The notes: a model not told the origin generated them from the letters alone. A stretch of 64,000 nucleotides of DNA from Microbacterium hominis (GCF_013282805.1 NZ_CP054038.1:3100001-3164000); one strand, 5' to 3'; counted from the first letter of the stretch, positions 16,873 to 25,869 are shown. A program made the numbers and translations.

Positions 16873-19326
16873 TCAGGGGGTCGTCGTGGCGCGCTCATCG
16901 CGCCGCGACCTTCTGCGGGTGTGCCAGGCCGACGCCGCGTGGCGTGCACCGCGCCAGAAGCGTCCGTTGACCATCAGGAGCAGTCCGTCGAGCATGTAGG
17001 CGTCGACGCGTCCGCCCGACATGCGTTCGACGGAGCGGAACGGCAGATCGAGGACGAAGAGGGCGTTGTTCGCGGCGTGCGGACGGCCGAGCGCCAGGAG
17101 CACGCGGCTCGTCGTGACGATCAGCCCGTGCAGCAGGCTCGCGAAGCCGCCGCGCCCGCGCGTCTGGGCGATGATGTCGTCGCGCGTCAGCGGGCGGGTG
17201 GTCGGCCACGACGCCGGGGGAAGCGCGCGACCGAGCAGCCGGGCGAACTCCGCGGCATCCACCTTCTCGACGTGGCCCGTGGCGTAGTGCGGGAGGTCGG
17301 CCGGCGCCCGAAGCGCGACCGGAGCACCGGGGATCTCGAGCGGGACGCGCAGGCGGATGTCGCGCGACGACGCGCCGGCGAGCACCGTGTACGCCCCCGG
17401 CGCGAGAGCCCAGTCGTGGATGCCCACGTCGTACACGTGGAATGCGTGCTCGGCGAGCGCGATCTCCACGATCGCGCTCTCACCCGGATCGAGTCGCACC
17501 GTGGCGAACCCGGCGAGTTCGCGCACCGCGCGGATCTGGCCGCGGGCAGCCTCGGGAGCCTCGGGAGCCTCCGGCGCCTCGAGGTAGATCTGCACGACCT
17601 CATCGCCCGCACGCTCGCCCGTGTTGGTGACGGTCAGGCGCACCGACGTCGCGTCGGCCTCGAGTCCCGAGTACGCGAACGTGGTGTAGCTCAGGCCGTG
17701 GCCAAAGGGATAGCGCACGGGCGCGCCGACCTTGTCGTAGTAGCGGTAGCCGATGTAGATGCTGTCGCGGTGCTCGCTGGTCGCCTCGGTGCGGGCGAAG
17801 GATGCCGCGCTCGGCACGTCCGCGTAGCGCAGCGGGTACGTCTCGGCGAGCTTGCCGCCGGGAACGGCGCGCCCGGTGAGCACGTCGGCGAGCGCCGGGC
17901 CGAGGCCCTGGCCCCCGAGATAGCCGAGCACGACGGCATCCACCTGGTCGGCGAACGGGAGCTCGACCGGGGCGCCGCCGGCCAGCACCGCCACGATCGG
18001 CACGCCCAGCGCCAAGAGCCGGCCGGTGAGCTCGAGCTGGTTCTGCGCGAGGCGCATGTGCGTGCGGTCGACGCCCTCCGCCTCGGCCGACTCGTCGAGG
18101 CCGAGGAACAGCAGCACGACGTCGGCGCGGGTCGCGAGCTCCACCGCCTTTTTCTGCAGCCAGCGGGACGCGCTGTCCCGACGGCGGAACCCGGGCTCGT
18201 ACCCCACGATGTCGAGGCCGGAACGACGCAGGGCGTCCAGCGGCGCATCCACCCGCGTCGGGTTCACCAGCGAGCTGCCGGCGCCCTGGTAGCGGGGGCG
18301 CGCGGCGAAATCGCCGATCACCGCCACGCGGCCCGAGTGCGGGCCGAGCGGCAGCGTGCCGCGGTCGTTGGCGGCCAGCACGATCGAGCGGCGCGCGGCC
18401 TCGATCGCGAGCTCGTGGTGGAGGTCATGGTCGGCGCGGGGCGCGTCGGCGGAGGCGGTGCGCTCGATGAGCGTGAGCACCTCGTCGACGCGCGCGTCGA
18501 GGTCGGCCTCGTCGAGGTCGCCCGCTTCGACCGCGCGCACGATCTCGCGGTCGGTCACGCCGTCGGTGGACGGCATCTCCAGAGCGCTTCCCGCGCGCAC
18601 CGCCGCGATCCGGTCGTTGTTGCCGCCCCAGTCCGACACGACGAGGCCGTCGAAGCCCCACTTCTCGCGCAGGATGCCGGTCAGCAGCTCGCGGTTCTCG
18701 TTCGCGTAGGTGCCGTTGACCTTGTTGTAGGCGCTCATCACGGTCCACGCGCCGCCCGCGGTGATCGCGATGCGGAAGCCCTCCAGGTACAGCTCGTGCA
18801 TGGCCCGCTCGTCGACGATCTCGTCGATCGACATGCGATGCGTCTCCTGGCTGTTCACCGCGAAGTGCTTGGCACTGGCAGCCACGCCGCGGGACTGGAT
18901 GCCGCGGATGAGCGCCGCCGCCAGCGAGCCCGACAGCAGCGGGTCCTCCGAGAAGTACTCGAAGTTGCGCCCGGCCAGCGGATTGCGCTTGATGTTCAGG
19001 CCCGGCCCCAGCAGAACGCTGACCCGCTCGGCCGCCGCCTCGGCGCCGAGGGCTTCGCCGACGCGACCGATGAGCGCGGCATCCCAGCTGTTTGCCAGCG
19101 TGGCCGCGGTAGGAAAGCACGTGGCCGGGATGCTGGCATTCAAGCCCAGATGGTCCGCGGCGCCGCCCTGCTTGCGCAGTCCGTGCGGGCCGTCGGTGAG
19201 CATGATCGACGGCACACCGAGCCGTTCGATCGGCTTGGTGTTCCAGAAGTTGGCGCCCGACATGAGCGATGCCTTCTCTGCGAGCGTCATCGCCTGGCGG
19301 GGGCGACGGATTTTCGCAGTACCCAC
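16873..19326 (-). CDS. GH3 beta-glucosidase, usual domain order
   Basis: 817 residues from GTG 19326, or 805 from ATG 19290. The barrel domain begins TLAEKASLMSGANFW and has GPGLNIKRNPLAGRNFEYF, SAKHF, and the nucleophile D232 in VVSDWGG. The alpha/beta domain and a fibronectin-III-like domain with YPFGHGLSYTTF follow. An extra C-terminal tail of about 100 residues ends in a basic RRRSRRD stretch. No signal peptide is seen, so it is probably cytoplasmic, acting on imported glucosides. GTG 19326 is preferred because a TACAGT box lies 6 bases upstream. It is divergent from a TetR gene. Confidence 0.92.
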   Translation of the reverse strand: MGTAKIRRPRQAMTLAEKASLMSGANFWNTKPIERLGVPSIMLTDGPHGLRKQGGAADHLGLNASIPATCFPTAATLANSWDAALIGRVGEALGAEAAAERVSVLLGPGLNIKRNPLAGRNFEYFSEDPLLSGSLAAALIRGIQSRGVAASAKHFAVNSQETHRMSIDEIVDERAMHELYLEGFRIAITAGGAWTVMSAYNKVNGTYANENRELLTGILREKWGFDGLVVSDWGGNNDRIAAVRAGSALEMPSTDGVTDREIVRAVEAGDLDEADLDARVDEVLTLIERTASADAPRADHDLHHELAIEAARRSIVLAANDRGTLPLGPHSGRVAVIGDFAARPRYQGAGSSLVNPTRVDAPLDALRRSGLDIVGYEPGFRRRDSASRWLQKKAVELATRADVVLLFLGLDESAEAEGVDRTHMRLAQNQLELTGRLLALGVPIVAVLAGGAPVELPFADQVDAVVLGYLGGQGLGPALADVLTGRAVPGGKLAETYPLRYADVPSAASFARTEATSEHRDSIYIGYRYYDKVGAPVRYPFGHGLSYTTFAYSGLEADATSVRLTVTNTGERAGDEVVQIYLEAPEAPEAPEAARGQIRAVRELAGFATVRLDPGESAIVEIALAEHAFHVYDVGIHDWALAPGAYTVLAGASSRDIRLRVPLEIPGAPVALRAPADLPHYATGHVEKVDAAEFARLLGRALPPASWPTTRPLTRDDIIAQTRGRGGFASLLHGLIVTTSRVLLALGRPHAANNALFVLDLPFRSVERMSGGRVDAYMLDGLLLMVNGRFWRGARHAASAWHTRRRSRRDERATTTP

Positions 19327-19332
19327 CCTTAC

Positions 19333-19338
19333 ACTGTA
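19333..19338 (-). promoter_or_regulatory. -10 box of the GH3 gene, leaderless layout
   Basis: TACAGT on the minus strand is followed by 6 bases and GTG 19326. The matching -35 region falls within the palindrome at 19347-19362, so repressor binding there would block this promoter. Confidence 0.5.
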
Positions 19339-19346
19339 AACGAAGT

Positions 19347-19362
19347 TCCACCACGTGGTGGA
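19347..19362. promoter_or_regulatory. Palindromic operator between GH3 and tetR
   Basis: TCCACCACGTGGTGGA is a perfect 16-base palindrome centred in the short divergent gap. It covers the -35 region of the GH3 gene and lies directly upstream of the TetR ribosome site. This is the expected position for an autoregulatory TetR operator that also represses the glucosidase. Confidence 0.75.
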
Positions 19363-19378
19363 CATACAAGGAGCCACC

Positions 19379-20002
19379 GTGCCCGAGCGCCGCACCGCCT
19401 CAGCCCGTCCCGACGGCTACGCGACCGGCCGCGCCACCAAGAAGGCGATCGTCGCGAAGGCGGCCGAGGCCTTCGCCCAGAAGGGCTTCTACGGAACGTC
19501 GCTGCGCAGCATCGCGAGCGCCGCCGGCGTCGACCACTCGACGCTGCTGCACCACTTCGGCAACAAGACGAACCTCATGCTCGCCGTCATCGAGTGGCAC
19601 GACCAGCAGCAGCTGCGCGCCGAGTTCCCGAAGCGGATCAGCGCCGAGGCGCTCGTCGACGCATTCGTCAACGCCGCCGTGAGCAACCGCGACACCCCCG
19701 GCCTCGTACAGCTGCTGTCGACCCTCACCGCCGAGGCCGGAGCGCACGACCATCCCGCACGCGAGGTGCTCCAGCGGCGCCACCGGCGCTTGATCACCCT
19801 GTTCGCCTGGATGATCAAGCGCCAGCGCCACAAGCTCGAGCTGCCCGACGACGGCCTGTCGCCCGAGCAGCGCGCGTCGCTGGTCATCGCCACCTGGGAT
19901 GGCCTGCAGCTGTTCGACGCCCTGCACCCCGGCGCGATCGACGTGCCCGCGATGGTCGGCCGCACCCTGCGCGAGGCGTTCGGGCTCGACGAGCCCCGCT
20001 GA
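19379..20002 (+). CDS. TetR family transcriptional regulator
   Basis: 207 residues. The N-terminal helix-turn-helix is KKAIVAKAAEAFAQKGFYGTSLRSIASAAGVDHSTLLHHFGNKTNLMLAV, with the classic TetR spacing. The ligand-binding domain ends AMVGRTLREAFGLDEPR. GTG 19379 is chosen because AGGAG lies 5 bases upstream. Its location suggests it senses a glucoside or its product and controls the divergent GH3 gene. Confidence 0.92.
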   Translation: MPERRTASARPDGYATGRATKKAIVAKAAEAFAQKGFYGTSLRSIASAAGVDHSTLLHHFGNKTNLMLAVIEWHDQQQLRAEFPKRISAEALVDAFVNAAVSNRDTPGLVQLLSTLTAEAGAHDHPAREVLQRRHRRLITLFAWMIKRQRHKLELPDDGLSPEQRASLVIATWDGLQLFDALHPGAIDVPAMVGRTLREAFGLDEPR

Positions 20003-20014
20003 CCGCCGCCGGCG

Positions 20015-20072
20015 TTCGGGGGTCAGTGGCGACGGGTTCGCGTGGGTGGATGCCGCACCAAGCGCCCCACGA
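20015..20072. repeat. Single copy of the TCGTGGG...CCCACGA family
   Basis: A 58-base element has CGACGGGTTCG, GGTGGATGCCGCACC and the right end GCGCCCCACGA, and aligns with the 84-base units at 12.6 kb. It again lies between the ends of two convergent genes (TetR and an ABC permease). Confidence 0.7.
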
Positions 20073-20107
20073 CCAGAACGGCGATTCGCGCCCCGCCGCC
20101 GACGCGG

Positions 20108-20983
20108 CTACGACAGAACATCCTTCGTGACGAACCGCGCGATCGCGGCGGCCCCGAACACGAGGATGTACGCGCCCTGCAGCAGCGCGTTCCCCGCGAA
20201 GGAGTCCCACACGATCGGCGAGCGCAACAGGTCGCCGAAGTCGAGCCAGCGGTCAGTGAACAGCCACGGGTGCACGGCGTCGAGCTGCGGGATCGCCCCC
20301 ACGATCTGCGCCGTGACCGCCAGCAGCGCGGTGGCCGCCATCGCGCCGATCGGCACGGTGGTCACGGTCGACAGGAACAGCCCGATCGCGGCGAGGCCGC
20401 TGAGCGACACCGCCACGTAGGCACCGATCGCGAGCAGCCTCAGCACGCCCTCGCCCATCGACACCTGAGCCCCCGACAGCAGGGTGATCGGCCCCACCGG
20501 GAACAGGATCCACCCCACGATCAGGCCGACGACGATCACCGTGAGCGTGGCGGCGAGGCAGAATACGATCGCGGCGACGTACTTCACGAGGAGCAGGCGC
20601 ACCCGTCCGGCCGGCGCCACCAGCAGGTACCTCAGGGTTCCGTGGCTCGCCTCACCGGCGACGGCATCGCCGGCGGCGACGCTCACCGTCAGGGGCAGGA
20701 ACAGCGGGATGGCGACCACCAGCGACGCGAGCGCCACGAACAGCCCGTTGCCGGTGATCTGATCGAGGAAGGCCGGGCCGCGGCCGGCGCTCGGCCCGCC
20801 GACCAGCCGCGTCGCCACGCCGAGCAGGACCGGGATGAGCGCGAGCGCCGCCAGCATCGCCGCGGTGCGCCAGCGCCGGAACTGCGTGGCGAGCTCGTCG
20901 CCGATGAGACCGAGGGTGCCGGACCCCGCGCCGGCGCGGCGCGACTCCGGCACCGGCGCGACCACGGCATCAGGCGACGACAT
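20108..20983 (-). CDS. ABC-2 type transporter permease
   Basis: 291 residues with six hydrophobic segments and the ABC-2 pattern: an amphipathic entry ELATQFRRWRTAAMLAALALIPVL, then GDAVAGEASHGTLRYLLVAPAGRVRLLLVK between segments 2 and 3. It overlaps the ATPase gene by 14 bases, so the two are translated together as an exporter. Substrate unknown. Confidence 0.9.
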   Translation of the reverse strand: MSSPDAVVAPVPESRRAGAGSGTLGLIGDELATQFRRWRTAAMLAALALIPVLLGVATRLVGGPSAGRGPAFLDQITGNGLFVALASLVVAIPLFLPLTVSVAAGDAVAGEASHGTLRYLLVAPAGRVRLLLVKYVAAIVFCLAATLTVIVVGLIVGWILFPVGPITLLSGAQVSMGEGVLRLLAIGAYVAVSLSGLAAIGLFLSTVTTVPIGAMAATALLAVTAQIVGAIPQLDAVHPWLFTDRWLDFGDLLRSPIVWDSFAGNALLQGAYILVFGAAAIARFVTKDVLS

Positions 20984-21953
20984 CGAATCCCTCCCCGGTC
21001 AGCTCGACGAACCGCTCCTCGAGGGTCTCGCCGACGACCTCGAACCCGCGCACGCGCACTCCCGCCGTCACCAGCGCCGCGACAACGGCTTCGGGAGGCA
21101 CCCCGTCCGTCATCACCCCGGTGATCAGTTCGGGGTCGGATGCCGCACCCCGCGCATCGAGCGCGACGCCGTGGTCCGCCAGAACGGCGTGCGCGGCATC
21201 CACATCGGGCGTCCGCACGTGCACGCGGCGGTCGGCGCCCGCGCGGCGGAACTCCTCCAGCGTGCCCTGCGCGACCAGCCGCCCGCCGCTCATCACGCCG
21301 ACGTGGGTGCACAGCTGCTCCACCTCGGCCAGCAGGTGACTGGATACGAACACCGTCGTGCCGTCGGCGGCCAGCGAGCGCACCAGGGCCCGCACCTCGC
21401 GCGTGCCCTGCGGGTCGAGCCCGTTCGTGGGCTCGTCGAGCACGAGGAGCTCGCGGGGCATGAGCAGCGCGTTCGCGAGTCCGAGTCGCTGCTTCATGCC
21501 GAGCGAATACGCGTGCGCCTTCTTGTTCGCGGCGTGCGTGAGGCCGACTCGGTCGAGCGCCGCGGCGACCCGCGCCACCCGAGTGCGGGCGGAGGAATGC
21601 CGGTCGGCCGCATCGAACCGGTGCAGGTTGCGCGCGCCGCTGAGGTACGGCAGGAACGCCGGTCCTTCGACGAGGGCGCCGACGTGCGGCAGCACCGTGT
21701 CGAGGGCCCGCGGCATCGGGGCGCCCAGCACGTGCGCCTCGCCCCCGGTGGCGCGGAGGAGCCCCAGCAGCATCCGGATCGTGGTCGTCTTGCCGGAGCC
21801 GTTGGGGCCCAGGAAGCCGTAGACCGCGCCCCGAGGCACCGCGAGATCGACGCCGTCGACCGCGGTCTGCGCGCGGAATCGCTTGGTGAGACCGTGCGTC
21901 TCGATCGCCAGCTCGCCCCGCCCCGACGGGCTCACCGAGGGCGGGTTCGTCAC
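20970..21953 (-). CDS. ABC transporter ATP-binding protein
   Basis: 327 residues from GTG 21953. Walker A GPNGSGKT lies at 49-56, the signature is YSLGMKQRLGLANAL, Walker B is LLVLDEPTNGLDPQG, and SSHLLAEVEQLC is the H-loop. It belongs to the BcrA/CcmA-like ABC-2 exporter ATPases. The start lies 10 bases after the LolA-like gene stop; a longer frame reaching 22034 has no site and would overlap that gene. It pairs with the permease at 20108-20983. Confidence 0.92.
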   Translation of the reverse strand: MTNPPSVSPSGRGELAIETHGLTKRFRAQTAVDGVDLAVPRGAVYGFLGPNGSGKTTTIRMLLGLLRATGGEAHVLGAPMPRALDTVLPHVGALVEGPAFLPYLSGARNLHRFDAADRHSSARTRVARVAAALDRVGLTHAANKKAHAYSLGMKQRLGLANALLMPRELLVLDEPTNGLDPQGTREVRALVRSLAADGTTVFVSSHLLAEVEQLCTHVGVMSGGRLVAQGTLEEFRRAGADRRVHVRTPDVDAAHAVLADHGVALDARGAASDPELITGVMTDGVPPEAVVAALVTAGVRVRGFEVVGETLEERFVELTGEGFDVVA

Positions 21954-21963
21954 CGGCGGTCCG

Positions 21964-23103
21964 TCAGCGTCCGGTCTGGGCTGCGTCGACGAGACGGGAT
22001 GCCGGCACCGCACCCACCAGCACGCGGCCGTCATCGGTGAGCAGCACGCTCACCAGCGCGGTCTCGATCGCGCGGCCGCCCTCGACCGGGGTGGTGAGGC
22101 TCTCGAGCATCGCCTGCTGGTCGGGCGCCGGTGCGGCGTCGCCGCCTGCCTCCGGCGCCGCGATCTCGACCACGGTCGACCAGCCTTCACCATAGACGGC
22201 GGGCGCGGCATCCTCTCCCGTGCCCCGTTCCGGGTGCTCCCCGTCGCCGCGATCGTGACCGGCGATCTCCTTCTCGGCCACCGTCATCGCGTCGCTCGGC
22301 TCGAAGGCGAACACCGCGGGATCGGGCGCCGCGAAATCGACCTGCGTGAACGCGATCTCGAACGCGGGCTCGCCCGCTCCGCGCGCGGTGATGGATGCCG
22401 CGAGCGCAGCCCCGGTCTCGCCGTCGATCGCGAAGCGCACCTCACCGACGAGCGTGTCGGCGGTGCGCGGCACCATGATGAGCTCGTACACGTCGCGCCC
22501 GGCGACGCGCGAGTCGGTGCCCACCGACACCTCGGTGGTCTCGTCGAGTCGCGCGAGGGCCTCGTCGAGCATCGCGTCGGGAGTGGGCAGCGCGTCCTGC
22601 GCGCGCGGCTCGGTCGGCGAATCGCCGGGGGTATGCGTGACGCGGGTCGCCGTCTGCGTCTCGCTGTCGACGTACCAGACCTGCTCGGCCGCCCCGTCGA
22701 CGTACACGTTGCGCTCGCCGAGCTGGTCGAGCACCTGCAGGCGGGCCTGCTCGCCGTCGAGGTAGACCTTCGCGGTGTGCGATCCGGTGAGGAGGGCGAC
22801 GAGGTCGTCGAGGTCGGCCTCCGACGGGCCGTCGCCGCGCGCGTCGCCGGCGTTCCCGAGCGCGCCGGTCAGAGCATCCAGGTCGGGCAGGCCGAGCTCC
22901 GACGTCTGCTCGATCGTGCCGCTGAGGGCATCGACGTCGCTCTCGTGGGCGAACGCGATCAGTTCCTCGACGGTCTTGTCGGGCAGATCCACCGCACCGC
23001 TTGCCGCGATCGGCACGAAGATCGCTGCGGCCACCACGGCCGGCACCGCGACCGCCGCGCCCCACAGCGCGGGGCGATCGAGCGGGCGACGGTGACGGCT
23101 CAT
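21964..23103 (-). CDS. LolA-like lipoprotein-sorting fold exported protein
   Basis: 379 residues. A basic start and a hydrophobic segment (about 13-36) indicate export. A LolA-like beta domain follows (LTGSHTAKVYLDGEQARLQVLDQLGERNVYVDG, then EQVWYVDSETQTATRV, VGTDSRVAGRDVYELIMVPR). A variable D- and E-rich region leads to a C-terminal segment ending VLVGAVPASRLVDAA. Actinobacteria lack the Gram-negative outer membrane, so the role is not LolA transport; such genes often sit before ABC-2 exporters, as here. The ATG has a TAGCCT box 6 bases upstream. Confidence 0.75.
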   Translation of the reverse strand: MSRHRRPLDRPALWGAAVAVPAVVAAAIFVPIAASGAVDLPDKTVEELIAFAHESDVDALSGTIEQTSELGLPDLDALTGALGNAGDARGDGPSEADLDDLVALLTGSHTAKVYLDGEQARLQVLDQLGERNVYVDGAAEQVWYVDSETQTATRVTHTPGDSPTEPRAQDALPTPDAMLDEALARLDETTEVSVGTDSRVAGRDVYELIMVPRTADTLVGEVRFAIDGETGAALAASITARGAGEPAFEIAFTQVDFAAPDPAVFAFEPSDAMTVAEKEIAGHDRGDGEHPERGTGEDAAPAVYGEGWSTVVEIAAPEAGGDAAPAPDQQAMLESLTTPVEGGRAIETALVSVLLTDDGRVLVGAVPASRLVDAAQTGR

Positions 23104-23109
23104 GCCCCC

Positions 23110-23115
23110 AGGCTA
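23110..23115 (-). promoter_or_regulatory. Leaderless -10 box of the LolA-like gene
   Basis: TAGCCT on the minus strand is followed by GGGGGC and then ATG 23103. The string TAGCCTGGGGG is the same as at the sdaA start (9480-9490). Confidence 0.55.
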
Positions 23116-23277
23116 CGCCGGTCTCGGCATCCCGTCTCGGGTCCCGGCGAACGCACAGGATGCCGCGCGCGGCCCGTCAATGCCCGGCGCGCACCGTCCG
23201 AGTCGCGCGGGGGCGCGTAGCGTTGGTGGGGCCGCCTCTCGGCCACCCGCGACCAGATCTCGGCAGGAAGCATCGCA

Positions 23278-24198
23278 ATGGAGACACTCACCCTCGCCGT
23301 CGATCTCGGCGGTACGAAGGTCGAGGCCGCCCTCGTCACCGAGGACGGCGCCATCGTGCCCGGGTCCCGCCACCGTGCGCCGACCGGCCCTGCCGCCGGT
23401 GCCGCCGAGGTGGACGCCGCCGTGCGCGAGGTCGTGGTGCGCGCGAAAACGTCTGCCGACCGGCCGATCGCGGCTGCGGGCATCGGCAGCGCGGGACCGA
23501 TCGACCGCGACGCCGGCACCGTCTCGCCGCTGAATCTGCCGCTCGACCGGTTTCCGCTCGTCGCCAGTGTGCGCGCCGCGATCGTGGACGACGTGCCCGC
23601 ACACCTGGCGCTCGACGGAACGTGCATCGCCCTCGCCGAGGCGCGATTCGGAGCGGCGAGGGGCATCGCCGACAGCATGTCGATGGTCGTCTCCACCGGT
23701 GTCGGCGGAGGCATCATCCTGGGTGGCCGCCCGGTGCCCGGCGCCACCGGGAACGCCGGCCACATCGGACAGCTGCGTCTCTCGCCGAACGCTCCCCGTC
23801 ACGGTGCGCGCGAGGGCACCGTGGAGGAGCTCGCCTCCGGGCCGGCTTCGGTCGCCTGGGCGCGCGAGCACGGGTGGATCGGCGACTCGGGCGAGGATCT
23901 GGCCCACGACGCCGCCGCCGGCGACCCCACCGCCCGCGCCGCGATCGAGCGGTCGGCCGAAGCCGTCGGCCAGGCCGTCGCGGGCGTGAGCGCCCTCCTG
24001 GACATCCGGCTGTTCGTGATCGGCGGCGGCTTCTCGTTCGCGGCGCCCGACTACGTGGAGCTCGTCGAGGCGGCCGCCCGCGCCGCCGCCGTGCTGCCCG
24101 GCGGACGGCACGTGCGCGCTGTGCGCGCCGGTCTCGGGAACGAAGCCCCGCTCGTCGGTGCGGCGTGCCTGGCGCAGGCGGCTGGAATCCCCGGCTGA
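23278..24198 (+). CDS. ROK family sugar kinase or related protein
   Basis: 306 residues. It starts LTLAVDLGGTKVEAALV, the ATP-binding phosphate 1 motif, with GIGSAGPID and a long STGVGGGIILGG phosphate 2 motif. The catalytic aspartate region reads LALDGTCIALAEARFG. The zinc motif CXCGXXGCXE that usually follows GHI in ROK proteins is absent: GHIGQLRLSPNAPRHG replaces it. It may phosphorylate glucose or another hexose in the cytoplasm. AGGAAG precedes the ATG. Confidence 0.8.
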   Translation: METLTLAVDLGGTKVEAALVTEDGAIVPGSRHRAPTGPAAGAAEVDAAVREVVVRAKTSADRPIAAAGIGSAGPIDRDAGTVSPLNLPLDRFPLVASVRAAIVDDVPAHLALDGTCIALAEARFGAARGIADSMSMVVSTGVGGGIILGGRPVPGATGNAGHIGQLRLSPNAPRHGAREGTVEELASGPASVAWAREHGWIGDSGEDLAHDAAAGDPTARAAIERSAEAVGQAVAGVSALLDIRLFVIGGGFSFAAPDYVELVEAAARAAAVLPGGRHVRAVRAGLGNEAPLVGAACLAQAAGIPG

Positions 24199-24267
24199 GG
24201 CTGCGCACCGCGGGCGGCCGACGACCGTGACGCCGCCCGCAGGCGCGGCCGCCCCGTCGAGGCGACC

Positions 24268-25869
24268 TCAGCGGGGGGAAGCGGCGGCCGCCTCCACGCG
24301 CGCGCCCAGAGTCGCAAGGAGAGCGCGTGCCCCCCGCGCGGCGATCGCGACGCTCATGAGGGTCGGGTTGACCGTGTTCGCCGTCGGGATCGTCCCGTTG
24401 CCGCCGACGTAGAGGCCGTCGACGCCCCACACGCGCGAATAGGGGTCGGCGACCGACGTGCCGTCATCGGTCTCGCCGATGCGGGTCGTGCCCATGTAGT
24501 GCAGGCTCGAGCCGTTCGGGAGCAGTCGCGGCTCGGCGACGAAGTGCCCGAGCGTTCCGCCGGTGCGGCGCAGGCGCTCGGTGGCTGCGTCGATCTCGGC
24601 GATCTCCGCGTCGGTCAGCGCGTACTCGATGGTGAAGTTCGGCATCCCCCGGTAGTCGAGTTCGTCGTCGGAGAAGATGGCCCCGTCCTCGACGCGGGGA
24701 CGCTTGCGTATGCCGTAGCCCATGTTCACGTAGCCCCAGCGGTTGTCCGCGTAGGCGGCGCCGGCCGGCATGGGGAACGGGGTGCTCTCGGAGTACATCA
24801 CCTGCAGCGAGTACGGGTGGTCGGGCTCGGAGAAGGGGATGCGGTTGACCGCGGCGACGGGGTCCGCCGGATTGACGGAGCGGCGGGCCTTCTCGGCGTC
24901 CAGGTCCTCCTCGGTCGCGAAGCGGCGCATCGTGTCGGCATCGAGCGCGACGGTGGAGATGACCATGGGGTGCTCGGTGAGGTAGCGCCCGAGCGCGGTG
25001 GGGCGGATGCCGGATGCCCACAGCAGCTGGGGCGTGCGGAAGGCGTCTGCCGCTACGACGACGACATCGGCGGCGACGAAGGACGTCTCGTGCGTGCGGA
25101 GGTCTTCGACGGTGACCCCGGTCACGCGGTCGCCGTCGCGCTCCACGCGGCGCACCAGGGTGAGGTCGCGCAGCTCGAAGCGCTCGGCCAGGGGGTGCCC
25201 CGCTTCGATGAGCGATCCGAGCACCGCGTCGGCGCCGGCCCACCGCATCGTGCCGTCGGGCTGCGGGTCGCCGGCGACGGGGAGCGTCGACGGGCCGTAG
25301 CCGGCGGGCAGCTGACCGGCGTACTCCTCCTCGAGGAGGGCCCGGATCGCCTCGCCCACGGCCGAGTCGGCGAAGGCCGCACTCTGCACGTGGAGCAGCC
25401 GCCCGGCCTCGGCGATGAGTCCGTCCCACTCCGCGTCGGGGATGAACGGGATCCGCTCGCTGAACGACGGTGCGGGCGTCGCGCAGGTCCAGTGGGCGCC
25501 CTGACCGCCGACATTGGTCGCCGCGGCCGCCGCGGGGAAGGCCTGCGCGTGCGCGGCTCCCTCTCCCCCGAAGTCGAGGAGGTGGGTGCCGCCGCGGGCG
25601 GTGAACATGCCCTCGACGACGACGCCCGCCGGGATGCCGAGGCTCTCGCGGAACGCGCCGGCCTGCGGCCCCTGCGACATCTCGCGCGCGCGCTCCTTGT
25701 CGGCGGGATCGGCGATGTTCCGCACGCTCTCGCCCGGGATCGCCGTCAGCTGCGGTCCCGCTTCGAACATCACGACGCGCGCGTCGGACGAACCCTCGAC
25801 GATGAGTCGGGCGTAGGCCGATCCGATGGGGCCGGATCCGACGACGGCGACGACGGGGGTGGTGCTCAT
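24268..25869 (-). CDS. GMC-family FAD sugar oxidase, C-glycoside 3-oxidase/pyranose oxidase-like
   Basis: 533 residues. The FAD-binding start is VAVVGSGPIGSAYARLIVEG. GGQGAHWTCA and PQLLWASGIRPTALGRYL are typical of the pyranose-2-oxidase-like GMC branch that includes the C-glycoside 3-oxidase CarA. The catalytic pair is H457 (SSLHYMG) and N501 (TVNPTL). It would oxidise the sugar C3 (or C2) hydroxyl of a glycoside in the cytoplasm. The gene follows an MFS gene by 41 bases and may end a ten-gene unit starting near 34975. AAGGAGAGATC precedes the ATG. Activity on C-glycosides is inferred from family resemblance. Confidence 0.85.
   Translation of the reverse strand: MSTTPVVAVVGSGPIGSAYARLIVEGSSDARVVMFEAGPQLTAIPGESVRNIADPADKERAREMSQGPQAGAFRESLGIPAGVVVEGMFTARGGTHLLDFGGEGAAHAQAFPAAAAATNVGGQGAHWTCATPAPSFSERIPFIPDAEWDGLIAEAGRLLHVQSAAFADSAVGEAIRALLEEEYAGQLPAGYGPSTLPVAGDPQPDGTMRWAGADAVLGSLIEAGHPLAERFELRDLTLVRRVERDGDRVTGVTVEDLRTHETSFVAADVVVVAADAFRTPQLLWASGIRPTALGRYLTEHPMVISTVALDADTMRRFATEEDLDAEKARRSVNPADPVAAVNRIPFSEPDHPYSLQVMYSESTPFPMPAGAAYADNRWGYVNMGYGIRKRPRVEDGAIFSDDELDYRGMPNFTIEYALTDAEIAEIDAATERLRRTGGTLGHFVAEPRLLPNGSSLHYMGTTRIGETDDGTSVADPYSRVWGVDGLYVGGNGTIPTANTVNPTLMSVAIAARGARALLATLGARVEAAAASPR

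Noticed and set aside
16543..20130. A 1195-codon plus-strand frame across GH3 and TetR genes
   Set aside because: It is antisense to a clear GH3 gene and out of frame with TetR; it arises from high GC content.
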